Source of the DNA: Albidovulum sp.
GTDB taxonomy: Bacteria; Pseudomonadota; Alphaproteobacteria; Rhodobacterales; Rhodobacteraceae
Length of the DNA stretch: 64,000 nucleotides
Reading direction: 5' to 3'
Assembly: GCA_020637635.1 (NCBI GenBank)
Contig: JACKKB010000009.1
Coordinates: 1 to 64,000, forward strand
Shown here piece after piece: positions 40,906 to 49,246 of the stretch; position 1 is the stretch's first letter; the number at the start of each line of letters is the position of its first letter. The translations under genes and the position numbers were made by a program. The notes under the pieces were generated by a model that made no database searches, was not told where the DNA came from, and saw nothing but the letters and a program-made list of their open reading frames with translations.

Positions 40906-42273
40906 TCAGCCTGCCGCGAACATCTCGCCCACGACCGTGGTCAGATCGGGCATCTTGCGCACCTGTATCGCTCCACTGTCGTCAGTCTTGCTCCCTTCCG
41001 GGGCGACTGCCTGTGAGAAACCAAGTTTTTGCGCTTCTTTCAACCTGTTTTCGGTTTGACCCACGGGCCGGAGCGCCCCGGAAAGGCTTATTTCGCCGAA
41101 AATCACCATATCCGGCGGCAGCGCGATATCCTCGCGCGCCGACAGAAGCGCTGCGGCGACGGCAAGATCTGCCGCGGGTTCGGAGACCCGCATCCCCCCT
41201 GCGACGTTCAGGAACACGTCCTGCCCGGCGAAGGGAATGCCGCAACGCGCCTCGAGAACGGCGAGGATCGTCGAGAGCCGCCCGCCGTCGAGCCCGACGA
41301 CCGTGCGCCGTGGCGTCCCGAGCGGCGAGGCCGCGACCAGCGCCTGGATCTCGGTCAGGACCGGCCGCGTGCCCTCCATGCCGGCAAAGACGACCGAGCC
41401 CGGGCTGGCCCTGCCGCGTTCGGACAGAAAGAGCGCCGAGGGGTTGGCGATCTCGGCCAGACCGGTCCCGGTCATCTCGAACACGCCGATCTCGTCGGCC
41501 GGGCCAAAGCGGTTCTTCACCGCCCGAAGGATGCGGAACTGATGCCCCCGCTCGCCCTCGAAATAAAGTACCGTGTCGACCATGTGCTCGACCACCCGCG
41601 GCCCGGCGATCTGGCCGTCCTTGGTGACATGGCCGACCAGCACGACGGCGGTGCCGCGCTTCTTGGCGAAGCTGATGAGCTCGTGCGCCGCCGCCCGCAC
41701 CTGGCTGACCGAACCCGGTGCCGCCTCGACCGTGTCGGCCCACATCGTCTGGATCGAATCGACGATGACGAAATCGGGCCGCTCGGCATCGAGCGTGGTG
41801 AGGATGTCGCGCAGGCCGGTTTCCGCGGCCAGCGCCACCGGCGCGTCGGCGAGGCCGAGCCGCTGCGCCCGCATCCGCACCTGCGCCGAGCTTTCCTCGC
41901 CCGTGACATAGAGGCACTTGAGCCCGCGGCGCGCGAAGCTTGCCGCCGCCTGCAAGAGCAGCGTCGACTTGCCGATCCCGGGATCGCCGCCGACGAGCGT
42001 CGCCGAGGCCGGCACCAGCCCGCCCCCCAGCACCCGGTCGAGCTCTTCCAGCCCCGAGCCCGCACGCGGCGGCGGCGGCTCGGCGGTGGCGAGCGTGGTC
42101 AGGGCAACGCGACGGCCGCGCGCCGCGCCAAGCGCCCTCGCCCCCGGCCCGGCCGAGAGCGGCGCCTCCTCGATGATGGAGTTCCACGCGCCGCAGGCGT
42201 CGCAGCGCCCGGCCCATTTGCCATGCGCGGCACCGCAGGCGGTGCAGGTGAAGTTGAGACTGCCCTTGGCCAT
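40906..42273 (-). CDS. radA: DNA repair protein RadA
   Basis: 455 residues. Zinc finger Cys10-Cys13/Cys24-Cys27 (CTACGAAHGKWAGRCDAC). RecA-like ATPase with Walker A GDPGIGKST, KNRFG motif (VKNRFGPADE) and a C-terminal Lon-like domain. RadA helps branch migration in recombination. A strong SD (AGGAGGGG) fixes the start. It leads the radA-cvpA-purF transcription unit. Confidence 0.95.
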   Translation of the reverse strand: MAKGSLNFTCTACGAAHGKWAGRCDACGAWNSIIEEAPLSAGPGARALGAARGRRVALTTLATAEPPPPRAGSGLEELDRVLGGGLVPASATLVGGDPGIGKSTLLLQAAASFARRGLKCLYVTGEESSAQVRMRAQRLGLADAPVALAAETGLRDILTTLDAERPDFVIVDSIQTMWADTVEAAPGSVSQVRAAAHELISFAKKRGTAVVLVGHVTKDGQIAGPRVVEHMVDTVLYFEGERGHQFRILRAVKNRFGPADEIGVFEMTGTGLAEIANPSALFLSERGRASPGSVVFAGMEGTRPVLTEIQALVAASPLGTPRRTVVGLDGGRLSTILAVLEARCGIPFAGQDVFLNVAGGMRVSEPAADLAVAAALLSAREDIALPPDMVIFGEISLSGALRPVGQTENRLKEAQKLGFSQAVAPEGSKTDDSGAIQVRKMPDLTTVVGEMFAAG

Positions 42274-42323
42274 GCGCCCCTCCTGCCCGAAGCCGGCTGC
42301 CGGCGCAAGGCCGTGCGCCGGGC

Positions 42324-43166
42324 TCAGAGCGTCACGCCCCGGCGCCCCGCGAGATCGGTGAAATACTGCCACGCGACCCGGCCCGAGCGCGCCCCCCGGG
42401 TCGCCTGCCACTCGATCGCCCCTGCCCGCAGATCCGCATCGGAAATCCCGATCCCGGCGGCATCGCAATAGCCCCGGATCATCGCCAGGTATTCGTCCTG
42501 GCTGCAGGGATGGAACCCGAGCCAGAGCCCGAACCGATCCGAGAGCGAGACCTTCTCCTCGACCGCCTCGGAGGGGTTGATCGCGGTGGAGCGTTCGTTC
42601 TCGATCATGTCGCGCGGCATCAGGTGGCGCCGGTTCGACGTGGCGTAGAAGAGCACGTTTGCCGGGCGCCCCTCGATCCCGCCGTCCAGCACGGCCTTCA
42701 GGCTCTTGTAGTGCTGATCGTCGTGGCTGAAGCTCAGATCGTCGCAGAAAAGCAGGAACCTCTGCCCCCGGGCGGCGCGCAGATGCGCCAGGAGCCGGGT
42801 GACCGAGGGCAGATCCTCGCGGCTCAGTTCGACGATCTTCAGCCCGTGGCCCCGGCGCAGCACCTCGGCATGCACCGCCTTAACGAGCGAGGACTTGCCC
42901 ATCCCGCGCGCGCCCCACAGAAGCGCGTTGTTGGCCGCGTGCCCCCTGGCGAACTGCTCCGTGTTGGCCAGAAGCGTGTCGCGCGCCCGGTCGATGCCGA
43001 CGAGAAGCGCGAGATCGACCCGCGCGACCTCGTCTACCGGCTCCAGCCGGTCGGGGCCGGTATGCCAGACGAACCCCTCGGCGGCGGCGAAATCGGGCGC
43101 CGGCGCCGGCGCCGGGGCCAGCCGCTCCAGCGCCTCGGCGACGCGCAGAAGAGCGTCCTCGTTCAC
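42324..43166 (-). CDS. DUF815 AAA-type ATP-binding protein
   Basis: 280 residues. Walker A is ALLWGARGMGKSSLV, Walker B is FLLFCDDLSFSHDD, sensor FYATSNRRHLM. A Pro/Ala repeat (APAPAPAPDF) lies near residue 20. DUF815 ATPases of unknown role follow tatC in many alphaproteobacteria; here the start overlaps tatC by ATGA. Confidence 0.92.
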   Translation of the reverse strand: MNEDALLRVAEALERLAPAPAPAPDFAAAEGFVWHTGPDRLEPVDEVARVDLALLVGIDRARDTLLANTEQFARGHAANNALLWGARGMGKSSLVKAVHAEVLRRGHGLKIVELSREDLPSVTRLLAHLRAARGQRFLLFCDDLSFSHDDQHYKSLKAVLDGGIEGRPANVLFYATSNRRHLMPRDMIENERSTAINPSEAVEEKVSLSDRFGLWLGFHPCSQDEYLAMIRGYCDAAGIGISDADLRAGAIEWQATRGARSGRVAWQYFTDLAGRRGVTL

Positions 43167-44056
43167 GCGCCCTTCCCGTCGTCATCGGGGTCGTCAAAGA
43201 GGCTCTCGCCCTCGCCGATGATGCCCTCGGCCCGCGCCTCGTCGTCCTTCTTCTTCTCCACCCACTGCACGAGGAAGATCGAGATCTCGTAAAGCCCGTA
43301 GACCACGGAGAAGAGGATCACCTGCGAGGTGACGTCGGGCGGCGTCAGCAGTGCCGCCAGCGTCAGGATGCCGACGATGGCATATTTGCGCATCCCGCGC
43401 AGGCCGCGCGAAGTGGCCAGCCCGGCCTTGCCCATGAGCGTGAGCAGCACCGGAAGCTGGAAGCAGAGCCCGAAGGCCACGATCATCTTCAGCGTGATGT
43501 CGAGCGTCTCGTTGACCTTGCCGTTGAAGACGATCTCGATGCCGTGCTTGGAGGTCGCGGGCGCGCCCTTGCCGGTCACGATCGCGGCCACGTAGGAGGG
43601 CAGATCGGCAAAGCCGAGGAAGAACTGCATCGCGATCGGGACGACGATGAAATGCGCGAAGGCCGCCCCGAGCAGGAAGAGCACAGGCGAGGCGATCAGG
43701 AACGGCAGGAAGGCCTGCTTCTCGCTGCGATAGAGCCCCGGCGCCACGAAGCGCCACATCTGATAGGCAATCACCGGGAACGAGAGCATGAGCCCGCCCA
43801 CCATCGCGATGCGGATCAGGGTGAAGAAATACTCCTGCGGCGCGGTGTATTGCATCACCGGATTGTCGTTGCCGAGCGCCCGCATCGTCTTCTCGATCGG
43901 GATCAGCAGGAAATCGAGCAGCGCGCTGCCGAAGGAGAAGCAGATCACCATCGCCACGACGAAGGCGCCGAGCGACCACAGAAGGCGGTTCCTGAGCTCG
44001 GCCAGATGCTCGATGAGCGGCGCGGTGCTGTCGTCGATATGGTCCTCGGCGCTCAT
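43163..44056 (-). CDS. tatC: Sec-independent translocase subunit TatC
   Basis: 297 residues with six membrane helices. Conserved TatC features are LIEHLAELRNRLLWSL at the N-terminus, the first periplasmic loop TAPQEYFFTLIRIAMVGGLM, and LTPPDVTSQV. It binds twin-arginine signals. It is coupled to tatB and the DUF815 gene. Confidence 0.95.
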   Translation of the reverse strand: MSAEDHIDDSTAPLIEHLAELRNRLLWSLGAFVVAMVICFSFGSALLDFLLIPIEKTMRALGNDNPVMQYTAPQEYFFTLIRIAMVGGLMLSFPVIAYQMWRFVAPGLYRSEKQAFLPFLIASPVLFLLGAAFAHFIVVPIAMQFFLGFADLPSYVAAIVTGKGAPATSKHGIEIVFNGKVNETLDITLKMIVAFGLCFQLPVLLTLMGKAGLATSRGLRGMRKYAIVGILTLAALLTPPDVTSQVILFSVVYGLYEISIFLVQWVEKKKDDEARAEGIIGEGESLFDDPDDDGKGA

Positions 44057-44919
44057 GCCTCACCCTTTTCAGCGCGCGCCCGGGGCCCGGCCTTCGGCCT
44101 GGCCGGCGCCCGGGCGGCGGAGGTTCCGGTTGCGGGTGCCTTGGCGGCGGGCGATTTGGTGGCGGTGGCCTTGGCGGGAGCCTTCTTGGCGGCGGCCTTG
44201 GCAGGAGCCTTCTTGGCGGCGGCCTTCGGGGCAGCTTTCGGCGCTGCCGTCGGGGCTGCCGTCGGGGCTGCCGTCGGGACTTCCTTCGGGGCTGCCTTGG
44301 CTGGAGCCTTCGGGGCGGCGGCCTTGGCGGGCGTCTTCTTCGCGGCGGACTTCGGGGCGGACTTCGGGGCGGCCTTCGCGGCGGTGGCCTTCGGGGCGGT
44401 CTTCGCTGCTCCGGTCTTGCCGTTGGGCCTCATGGCCGCCTCGGTGCCGGGCGGCTCCGGCTCGCCCGAAAGCTCGGCGGCCCTCTCGGCCGCGCGCGCC
44501 TGCCGGCGTTCGGCCTGCGCGGCCTTGCGCGCCGCCTGGTCGGCGGCCTTCTTCTCGGCCAGAGCCTGGGTGGCGGGCCCGCGCGGCGCCTCGGGCCTGG
44601 GGGCCGGATCCGACTTGGCGGCGGGTTTCGCCGAAGGCCTGGTCGGGTCCCATTTCTCGAACTTCGAGGCCGCCTTGTCGAGCGCGTCGAGCCCGAGGCT
44701 CTTCTTCGAGGTCATGGCGCGCAGGTCGTCGGCCGCATCCTTGACGCCGCTCTCGCGCGCCGCCTCGTCCATGGCACGCTGGAACTCGCGCCCCATGGAG
44801 CGCGCCTTGGCCGTGAAGCGGCCGAGCGTATGGAACATGCCGGGCAGGTCCTTCGGACCCACCACGATCAGCGCCACGATACCGATGAGCAGAAGCTCAC
44901 CTCCGCCGATGTCGAACAT
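44053..44919 (-). CDS. tatB: TatB with a very long Lys/Ala/Pro tail
   Basis: 288 residues, well beyond the usual 120-200. The membrane helix and hinge are normal (MFDIGGGELLLIGIVALIVVGPKDLPGMF). After about residue 95 the protein is a basic, histone H1-like tail with PKAAPKSAPKSAAKKTPAK and AAPTAAPT type repeats, including a 12-bp array. The tail should be disordered and cytoplasmic. The TatB part recruits substrates to TatC. Confidence 0.93.
   Translation of the reverse strand: MFDIGGGELLLIGIVALIVVGPKDLPGMFHTLGRFTAKARSMGREFQRAMDEAARESGVKDAADDLRAMTSKKSLGLDALDKAASKFEKWDPTRPSAKPAAKSDPAPRPEAPRGPATQALAEKKAADQAARKAAQAERRQARAAERAAELSGEPEPPGTEAAMRPNGKTGAAKTAPKATAAKAAPKSAPKSAAKKTPAKAAAPKAPAKAAPKEVPTAAPTAAPTAAPKAAPKAAAKKAPAKAAAKKAPAKATATKSPAAKAPATGTSAARAPARPKAGPRARAEKGEA
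44249..44282. repeat. 12-bp in-frame repeat in tatB
   Basis: Almost three perfect copies of GTCGGGGCTGCC occur in the plus-strand reading; on the coding strand they give AAPT repeats. They belong to a larger set of AAK/APK sub-repeats in the tail. Confidence 0.75.
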
Positions 44920-44966
44920 TCTCTGCCCCGGTCAGCCGGAAATTGCGTCAGGTCGTCGCGACCGGC

Positions 44967-45182
44967 TCAGGCCTTGTCCTTCTCCGCCTCGGGGGTCACG
45001 TCGCGCGCGGCATCGGCGGTCGATTTCTCGATCTCCTCGCTGCCGTCCTTCACGCCTTTCTTGAAGGCGGTGATGCCCTTGCCGACCTCGCCCATGAGCG
45101 AACTCACCTTGCCGCGCCCGAAAAGCACGAGCACCACGACGGCGATGAGAAGAAGGCCGGGAATTCCGATGTTGTTGAGCAT
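44967..45182 (-). CDS. tatA: Sec-independent translocase subunit TatA
   Basis: 71 residues. One membrane helix (IGIPGLLLIAVVVLVLFGRGK) with the FG hinge, an amphipathic helix (MGEVGKGITAFKKGVKDG) and a charged tail (PEAEKDKA). It forms the pore of the Tat system. It is the first gene of tatABC-DUF815. Confidence 0.94.
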   Translation of the reverse strand: MLNNIGIPGLLLIAVVVLVLFGRGKVSSLMGEVGKGITAFKKGVKDGSEEIEKSTADAARDVTPEAEKDKA

Positions 45183-45307
45183 GGGTGTCTCCTGTCGGGC
45201 GGGGTCTGCCGGCCCTGATTGATCCCCGGGAATCTAGGCGCTCGCCGGCGAGGGGCAAAGCTCTTTCGCCGCGCCGCCCGCACCGCCGGCCCTTGTCATG
45301 CGCCCCC

Positions 45308-45329
45308 AACTGACATAAATCTGTCAGTT
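45308..45329. promoter_or_regulatory. Perfect palindrome upstream of the WYL regulator
   Basis: AACTGACA (45308-45315) and TGTCAGTT (45322-45329) form an 8-bp perfect inverted repeat with a 6-base centre, 22 bp before the regulator start. CTGACA/TGTCAG dyads are typical operators of YafY-type regulators, so autoregulation is likely. Confidence 0.65.
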
Positions 45330-45350
45330 GCAGGCCGCCACCGGACCGAC

Positions 45351-46022
45351 ATGCCCCGCAAGGACCGCCTCTTCGACCTCGTCCAGATCCTGCGCGACGG
45401 CCGGCTGCACCGCGCCGCCGACCTTGGCGCCCGGCTCGGCGTCTCGGTCCGCACCGTCTGGCGCGACATGGGCGCGCTTGCCGCCTCGGGCCTGCCGGTC
45501 GAGGGCGCGCGCGGCATCGGCTACCGGCTGCGCGACACCACGATGCTGCCCCCCATGGCGCTCACGCGCGACGAGATCGAGGCGCTGCGGCTCGGCATCG
45601 CGCTGGTCGCGGGCGCCTCCGATCCGGCGAGCGCGCGCGCCGCCGCGACGCTGCGCGCCAAGATCTCCGCCGCCGCGCCCTCGCGCGCCGAGGAACCGGG
45701 CAGCGACAGCTTCGTCTTCGCCAGCGCCGAGGCCGCCCGCGCCGCGCCGCATCTGGCGCTGATCCGCCGGGCGATCCGTGACCACCTCACGCTGGCGCTG
45801 GTTTATCGCGGCCAGGGCGGCGCACAGGAACACCGGCTGAGACCGCTGCATCTCGACAACTGGGGTCAGGTCTGGACCCTGACGAGCTGGAGCGAGACGA
45901 CGGGCGATTTCCGCATCTTCCGCGTCGATCAGATGGAAAGCCTCGGCCCCGATGGCGGTGCCTTCCTGCCCGAAGCCGGAAAGACCGCCGAGGATTATCT
46001 GGCGCGGCTCGTCGCCCCCTGA
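45351..46022 (+). CDS. YafY-type HTH/WYL transcriptional regulator
   Basis: 223 residues. N-terminal HTH_11 (LHRAADLGARLGVSVRTVWRD, about 20-40), then the WYL region (AIRDHLTLALVYRGQGG and LRPLHLDNWGQVWTLTSWSE; the WYL-like WGQVWTL). No classic oxidoreductase target is adjacent. The operator-like palindrome upstream suggests it represses itself. It overlaps the converging ABC ATPase gene by 28 bp at the 3' end. Confidence 0.88.
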   Translation: MPRKDRLFDLVQILRDGRLHRAADLGARLGVSVRTVWRDMGALAASGLPVEGARGIGYRLRDTTMLPPMALTRDEIEALRLGIALVAGASDPASARAAATLRAKISAAAPSRAEEPGSDSFVFASAEAARAAPHLALIRRAIRDHLTLALVYRGQGGAQEHRLRPLHLDNWGQVWTLTSWSETTGDFRIFRVDQMESLGPDGGAFLPEAGKTAEDYLARLVAP

Positions 46023-47104
46023 GCGGCGCCGGCGAAGACGAAGCAGCGGTCGCGGCGGATCATCAGCCACATCACCGTGCCGGGGCGGGGCAGGAAGACC
46101 CCGGGCACCGTCGCCTTCAGCACAGGACCGTCGAAATCGGTGCGGAACTCGACGAGGCTCTCGCGGCCCATGAAGCGCGACCGGACCACGGTGGCGCGCG
46201 CCGCGGCGCCATCCTCGGGCGTCGGCGCGGGCCCGCGCCCGGCCCGGTCGAAGTCGATCTTCAGATGCTGCGGCCGGATCGCGATCGTGACCTCGGTGCC
46301 GTCGGCCACCCCCGGCGCGAGGAAGGCGCCGAAGGCGGTCCGCGTGAGCGCACCCTCGACCCGGCCCTGCAGGATGTTCAGATCCGAAAAGAACCCGGCC
46401 GCCGCAAGGTCGACGGGCGCGTTGTAGAGATTGTAGGGCGCCCCCCGCTGCACGATCCGTCCGTCGCGCATGAGCGCGATCTCGTCGGCCATGCGCATGG
46501 CCTCGTGCGGCTCGTGGGTGACGAGCAGGACGGCCGCCCCCTCCTCCTTCAGAAGCGCGAGCGTGTCGTCGCGGATGCCGTCGCGCAGCCGTTCGTCGAG
46601 ACCCGAGAAAGGTTCGTCCATCAGCAGGATCCGCGGCCGTGGCGCGAGCGCGCGCGCCAGCGCCACGCGCTGCTGCTCGCCGCCGGAAAGCTCATGGGGA
46701 TATTTCTCCATGAACCCGGAAAGCGACACTCTATCAAGAAGTTCCGCGACGCGGCTCATGCGCCCGTTGGCCCCTCGGGCAAGCCCGAAGGCCACATTGT
46801 CGGCCACGCTCAGATGCGGAAACAGCGCGAAGTCCTGGAACATGAGCCCGATCGAGCGCCGCTCGGGCGGCACCTGGTAGGCGCTGTCGCAGATCAGCGC
46901 GCCGTCGACATGGATGGTGCCGCTGTCCTGCATGTCGACGCCGGCGATCATGCGCAGCGTCGTCGACTTGCCGCAACCCGAAGGGCCGAGCAGGCAGGTG
47001 ACCTGCCCCGCCTCGATCGCGAGCGACACGTCGTCCACGACCGCGCGCCCGCCGAAACGGCGAACCAGGTTCCTCACCTCAAGCCGGGGCGGCGTCGCGG
47101 TCAC
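45995..47104 (-). CDS. ABC transporter ATPase (Fe3+/spermidine/sulfate type, FbpC-like)
   Basis: 369 residues from a GTG with excellent SD (AGGAGGAATGCC). Walker A GPSGCGKST, signature ELSGGEQQRVALARA, Walker B ILLMDEPFSGLD, switch His VTHEP and a C-terminal TOBE domain. Importer ATPase. No permease or binding-protein gene lies nearby, so it is an orphan subunit. It is followed by the WYL gene in the opposite direction. Confidence 0.88.
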   Translation of the reverse strand: MTATPPRLEVRNLVRRFGGRAVVDDVSLAIEAGQVTCLLGPSGCGKSTTLRMIAGVDMQDSGTIHVDGALICDSAYQVPPERRSIGLMFQDFALFPHLSVADNVAFGLARGANGRMSRVAELLDRVSLSGFMEKYPHELSGGEQQRVALARALAPRPRILLMDEPFSGLDERLRDGIRDDTLALLKEEGAAVLLVTHEPHEAMRMADEIALMRDGRIVQRGAPYNLYNAPVDLAAAGFFSDLNILQGRVEGALTRTAFGAFLAPGVADGTEVTIAIRPQHLKIDFDRAGRGPAPTPEDGAAARATVVRSRFMGRESLVEFRTDFDGPVLKATVPGVFLPRPGTVMWLMIRRDRCFVFAGAAQGATSRAR

Positions 47105-47257
47105 GGCATTCCTCCTGACCAGGCGATCTGGTCGGACGTCCGCCCCGATATCAGCCCGCGCCCCGTGCCGCAAGCGCAGCGCCCCGCCCCGCCCCGCTGC
47201 CGGCGCCGGCACCGGCAGGTCACTTATGGATTCATAACATCATATCAGTGCATTGCA

Positions 47258-48037
47258 TCACAGAGTTGAGTTGAACGCACCGCCGTCGAGAAGGATGTTC
47301 TGGCCGACGATATAGCCCGCGTGGGCCGAGCAGAGGAAAGCGCAGACGGCGCCGAATTCCGCCGCCGTGCCATAGCGCCGCGCCGGCACTGTGGCCGCCC
47401 GGCGCGCCCGCGCCTCGTCGAGCGTGACCCCCTGCGCCGCGGCAACCCCGGCATCGAGCGCATCCGCGCGGTCGGTCGCATGGATCCCCGGCAGGAGGTT
47501 GTTGATCGTCACGCCGTGAGGCGCCACCTGCCGCGCCGTCCCGGCGACATAGCCGGTGAGGCCCGCGCGCGCCGAATTGGAGAGCCCGAGCTGCGGGATC
47601 GGCGATTTCACCGACTGCGAGGTGATGTTGACCACCCGGCCCCAGCCGCGTGCGATCATCGCCGGCAGGCAGGCCTTGATGAGAGCGATCGGCGTCAGCA
47701 TGTTGGCGTCGAGCGCGCGGATGAAATCCTCGCGTTCCCAGTCCGACCAGATCCCAGGCGGCGGCCCGCCCGCATTGGTGACGAGAATGTCGACCTCGCC
47801 CGCGGCGGCAAGGACCCGCGCCCTGCCCGCGGCCTCGGTCACATCGGCGGCCACCGCCGTCACCGCCACGCCATGCTCGGCCTCGAGTGCCGCGGCGGTT
47901 TGCGCAAGCGCCGCCTCGCCCCGGGCGTTGAGAACGAGGTCGACCCCCGCGGCCGCAAGCGCCGCCGCGCAGCCGCGCCCGAGCCCCTTCGAGGCCCCCG
48001 TCACCAGGGCCCGCCTGCCCCGCACTCCCAGATCCAT
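47258..48037 (-). CDS. SDR-family oxidoreductase with atypical active site
   Basis: 259 residues from MDLGVRGRRALVTGASKGLG, with GGGAGG at SD distance. NAD(P) motif TGASKGLG and NAG (VTNAGGPPPG). The usual Y-x3-K is replaced by SNSAR (QLGLSNSARAGLTGYV), although the flanking helix fits the fold. A subfamily with SN-type active sites is known; activity is uncertain. The C-terminus GGAFNSTL is typical. Substrate unknown. Confidence 0.85.
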   Translation of the reverse strand: MDLGVRGRRALVTGASKGLGRGCAAALAAAGVDLVLNARGEAALAQTAAALEAEHGVAVTAVAADVTEAAGRARVLAAAGEVDILVTNAGGPPPGIWSDWEREDFIRALDANMLTPIALIKACLPAMIARGWGRVVNITSQSVKSPIPQLGLSNSARAGLTGYVAGTARQVAPHGVTINNLLPGIHATDRADALDAGVAAAQGVTLDEARARRAATVPARRYGTAAEFGAVCAFLCSAHAGYIVGQNILLDGGAFNSTL

Positions 48038-48154
48038 TGCCGCCTCCCGTCGCTTTGGCACCAGACTAGCGCCGCCCGCGGCAAAGGCCAGAGCTTGACA
48101 GGCCGGCGCGCGAGGTTAAGCCGGTCAGCACGCCATCGCGCCGCACGAGGGACC

Positions 48155-49153
48155 ATGCCCTATTCCGGGATGACCAGTCCGACCATCGCCGTCCAGGCCT
48201 ATGAGGCCCGGGCGCTGCGGGTCCATTTCGGCGTCAACCGGGGTGATGCCCTGGGCCCGGCGGAGAGCTGCGAGGCCGGCGACGTCTACCGTCTGGCCGG
48301 CGATGCCGAGGCCCTGAAGCTTCGTCTCGTCCCCGACGCGGGCGGGGGCCGCCTGCATCGGCTCGCCCCCGGCTCGTCCTTCGGCGCCGCGAACGAGACG
48401 GTGGAGCTCGTCTGCCGGCACACCGTCATGGCCGCCGACGGCGCCACCGCAGAGCTTCTCTACCTGCACCACCCGGCAAGCGGCACCGGCCTGATCGTGC
48501 CATTGTCGCCGCTCGCGCCGCGCGGCGACTACACGCTCATCACCAGCAACGACGCCCCGGCCGACATGCCGCCGGCATCCGTGCTTCTGGCCGCCTTCGC
48601 GGGCGGCACGCTCATCTCCCTGCCGGGCGGAGCCCAGGTTCCGATCGAACGGCTGCGGGACGGCGATCTCGTCCTCACCCGCGATCACGGACCGCAGGAG
48701 ATCCGCTGGATCGGCAAGGCGACGCTGCGCGCCCAGGGTGCCTTCGCCCCGGTGGTGATCGCCGCGGGCCGGCTCGGCAACAGCGCCGATCTGGTGGTGA
48801 GCCCGCACCACCGGATCTTCCTCTACCAGCGCGGCGCCCGGTTGCCCGGTGTCGCCGCCGAGCTTCTGGTTCAGGCGCGCCATCTGGTGGACGACAGCAC
48901 CGTGACGCGCCGCGAAGGCGGTTTTGTCGACTACTACGGGCTCGTCTTCGACCGCCACGAGATCGTCTATGCCGAGGGCATTCCGGCCGAAAGCCTGATG
49001 GTGAACGAAGCCACGCTGCGGCGCATGCCGCCGGAACTGGCCGAAGAGATCGCGGCGCGTTTCCCCGGCCTCAGCCAGAGCCAGCATTTCGGCACCGAGG
49101 CGGGGCGGGAGATGCTGGACGACGCGGCGCGGAAACAGCTTCCGGGGCGCTGA
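48155..49153 (+). CDS. Hint-domain protein
   Basis: 332 residues. The C-terminal half (about 145-300) is a Hint/intein-like module: ISLPGGAQVPIERLRDGDLV, LTRDHGPQEIRWIGKATL, VVSPHHRIFLY. The catalytic first Cys of self-splicing domains is not there (AGGTLISL), so autoproteolysis is doubtful. The N-terminal half is an unknown domain with VELVCRHTVMAADGATAELL. A GAGGG SD precedes the ATG; a second ATG five codons on is possible. Rhodobacterales carry many such proteins, some linked to type I secretion. Confidence 0.85.
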   Translation: MPYSGMTSPTIAVQAYEARALRVHFGVNRGDALGPAESCEAGDVYRLAGDAEALKLRLVPDAGGGRLHRLAPGSSFGAANETVELVCRHTVMAADGATAELLYLHHPASGTGLIVPLSPLAPRGDYTLITSNDAPADMPPASVLLAAFAGGTLISLPGGAQVPIERLRDGDLVLTRDHGPQEIRWIGKATLRAQGAFAPVVIAAGRLGNSADLVVSPHHRIFLYQRGARLPGVAAELLVQARHLVDDSTVTRREGGFVDYYGLVFDRHEIVYAEGIPAESLMVNEATLRRMPPELAEEIAARFPGLSQSQHFGTEAGREMLDDAARKQLPGR

Positions 49154-49246
49154 AGACCCTGCCCCTGCGGCCGATCCGCACAGCGATGTTGATGGGTGCG
49201 GACCGCACCTATCTGATCGGCATCGGTGTCTGAGAGGAGGCTGCAC

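Noticed and set aside
47321..48150. Extension of the Hint protein to a 610-residue product
   Set aside because: The upstream part is antisense to the SDR gene and Arg-rich; a good SD supports the ATG at 48155.
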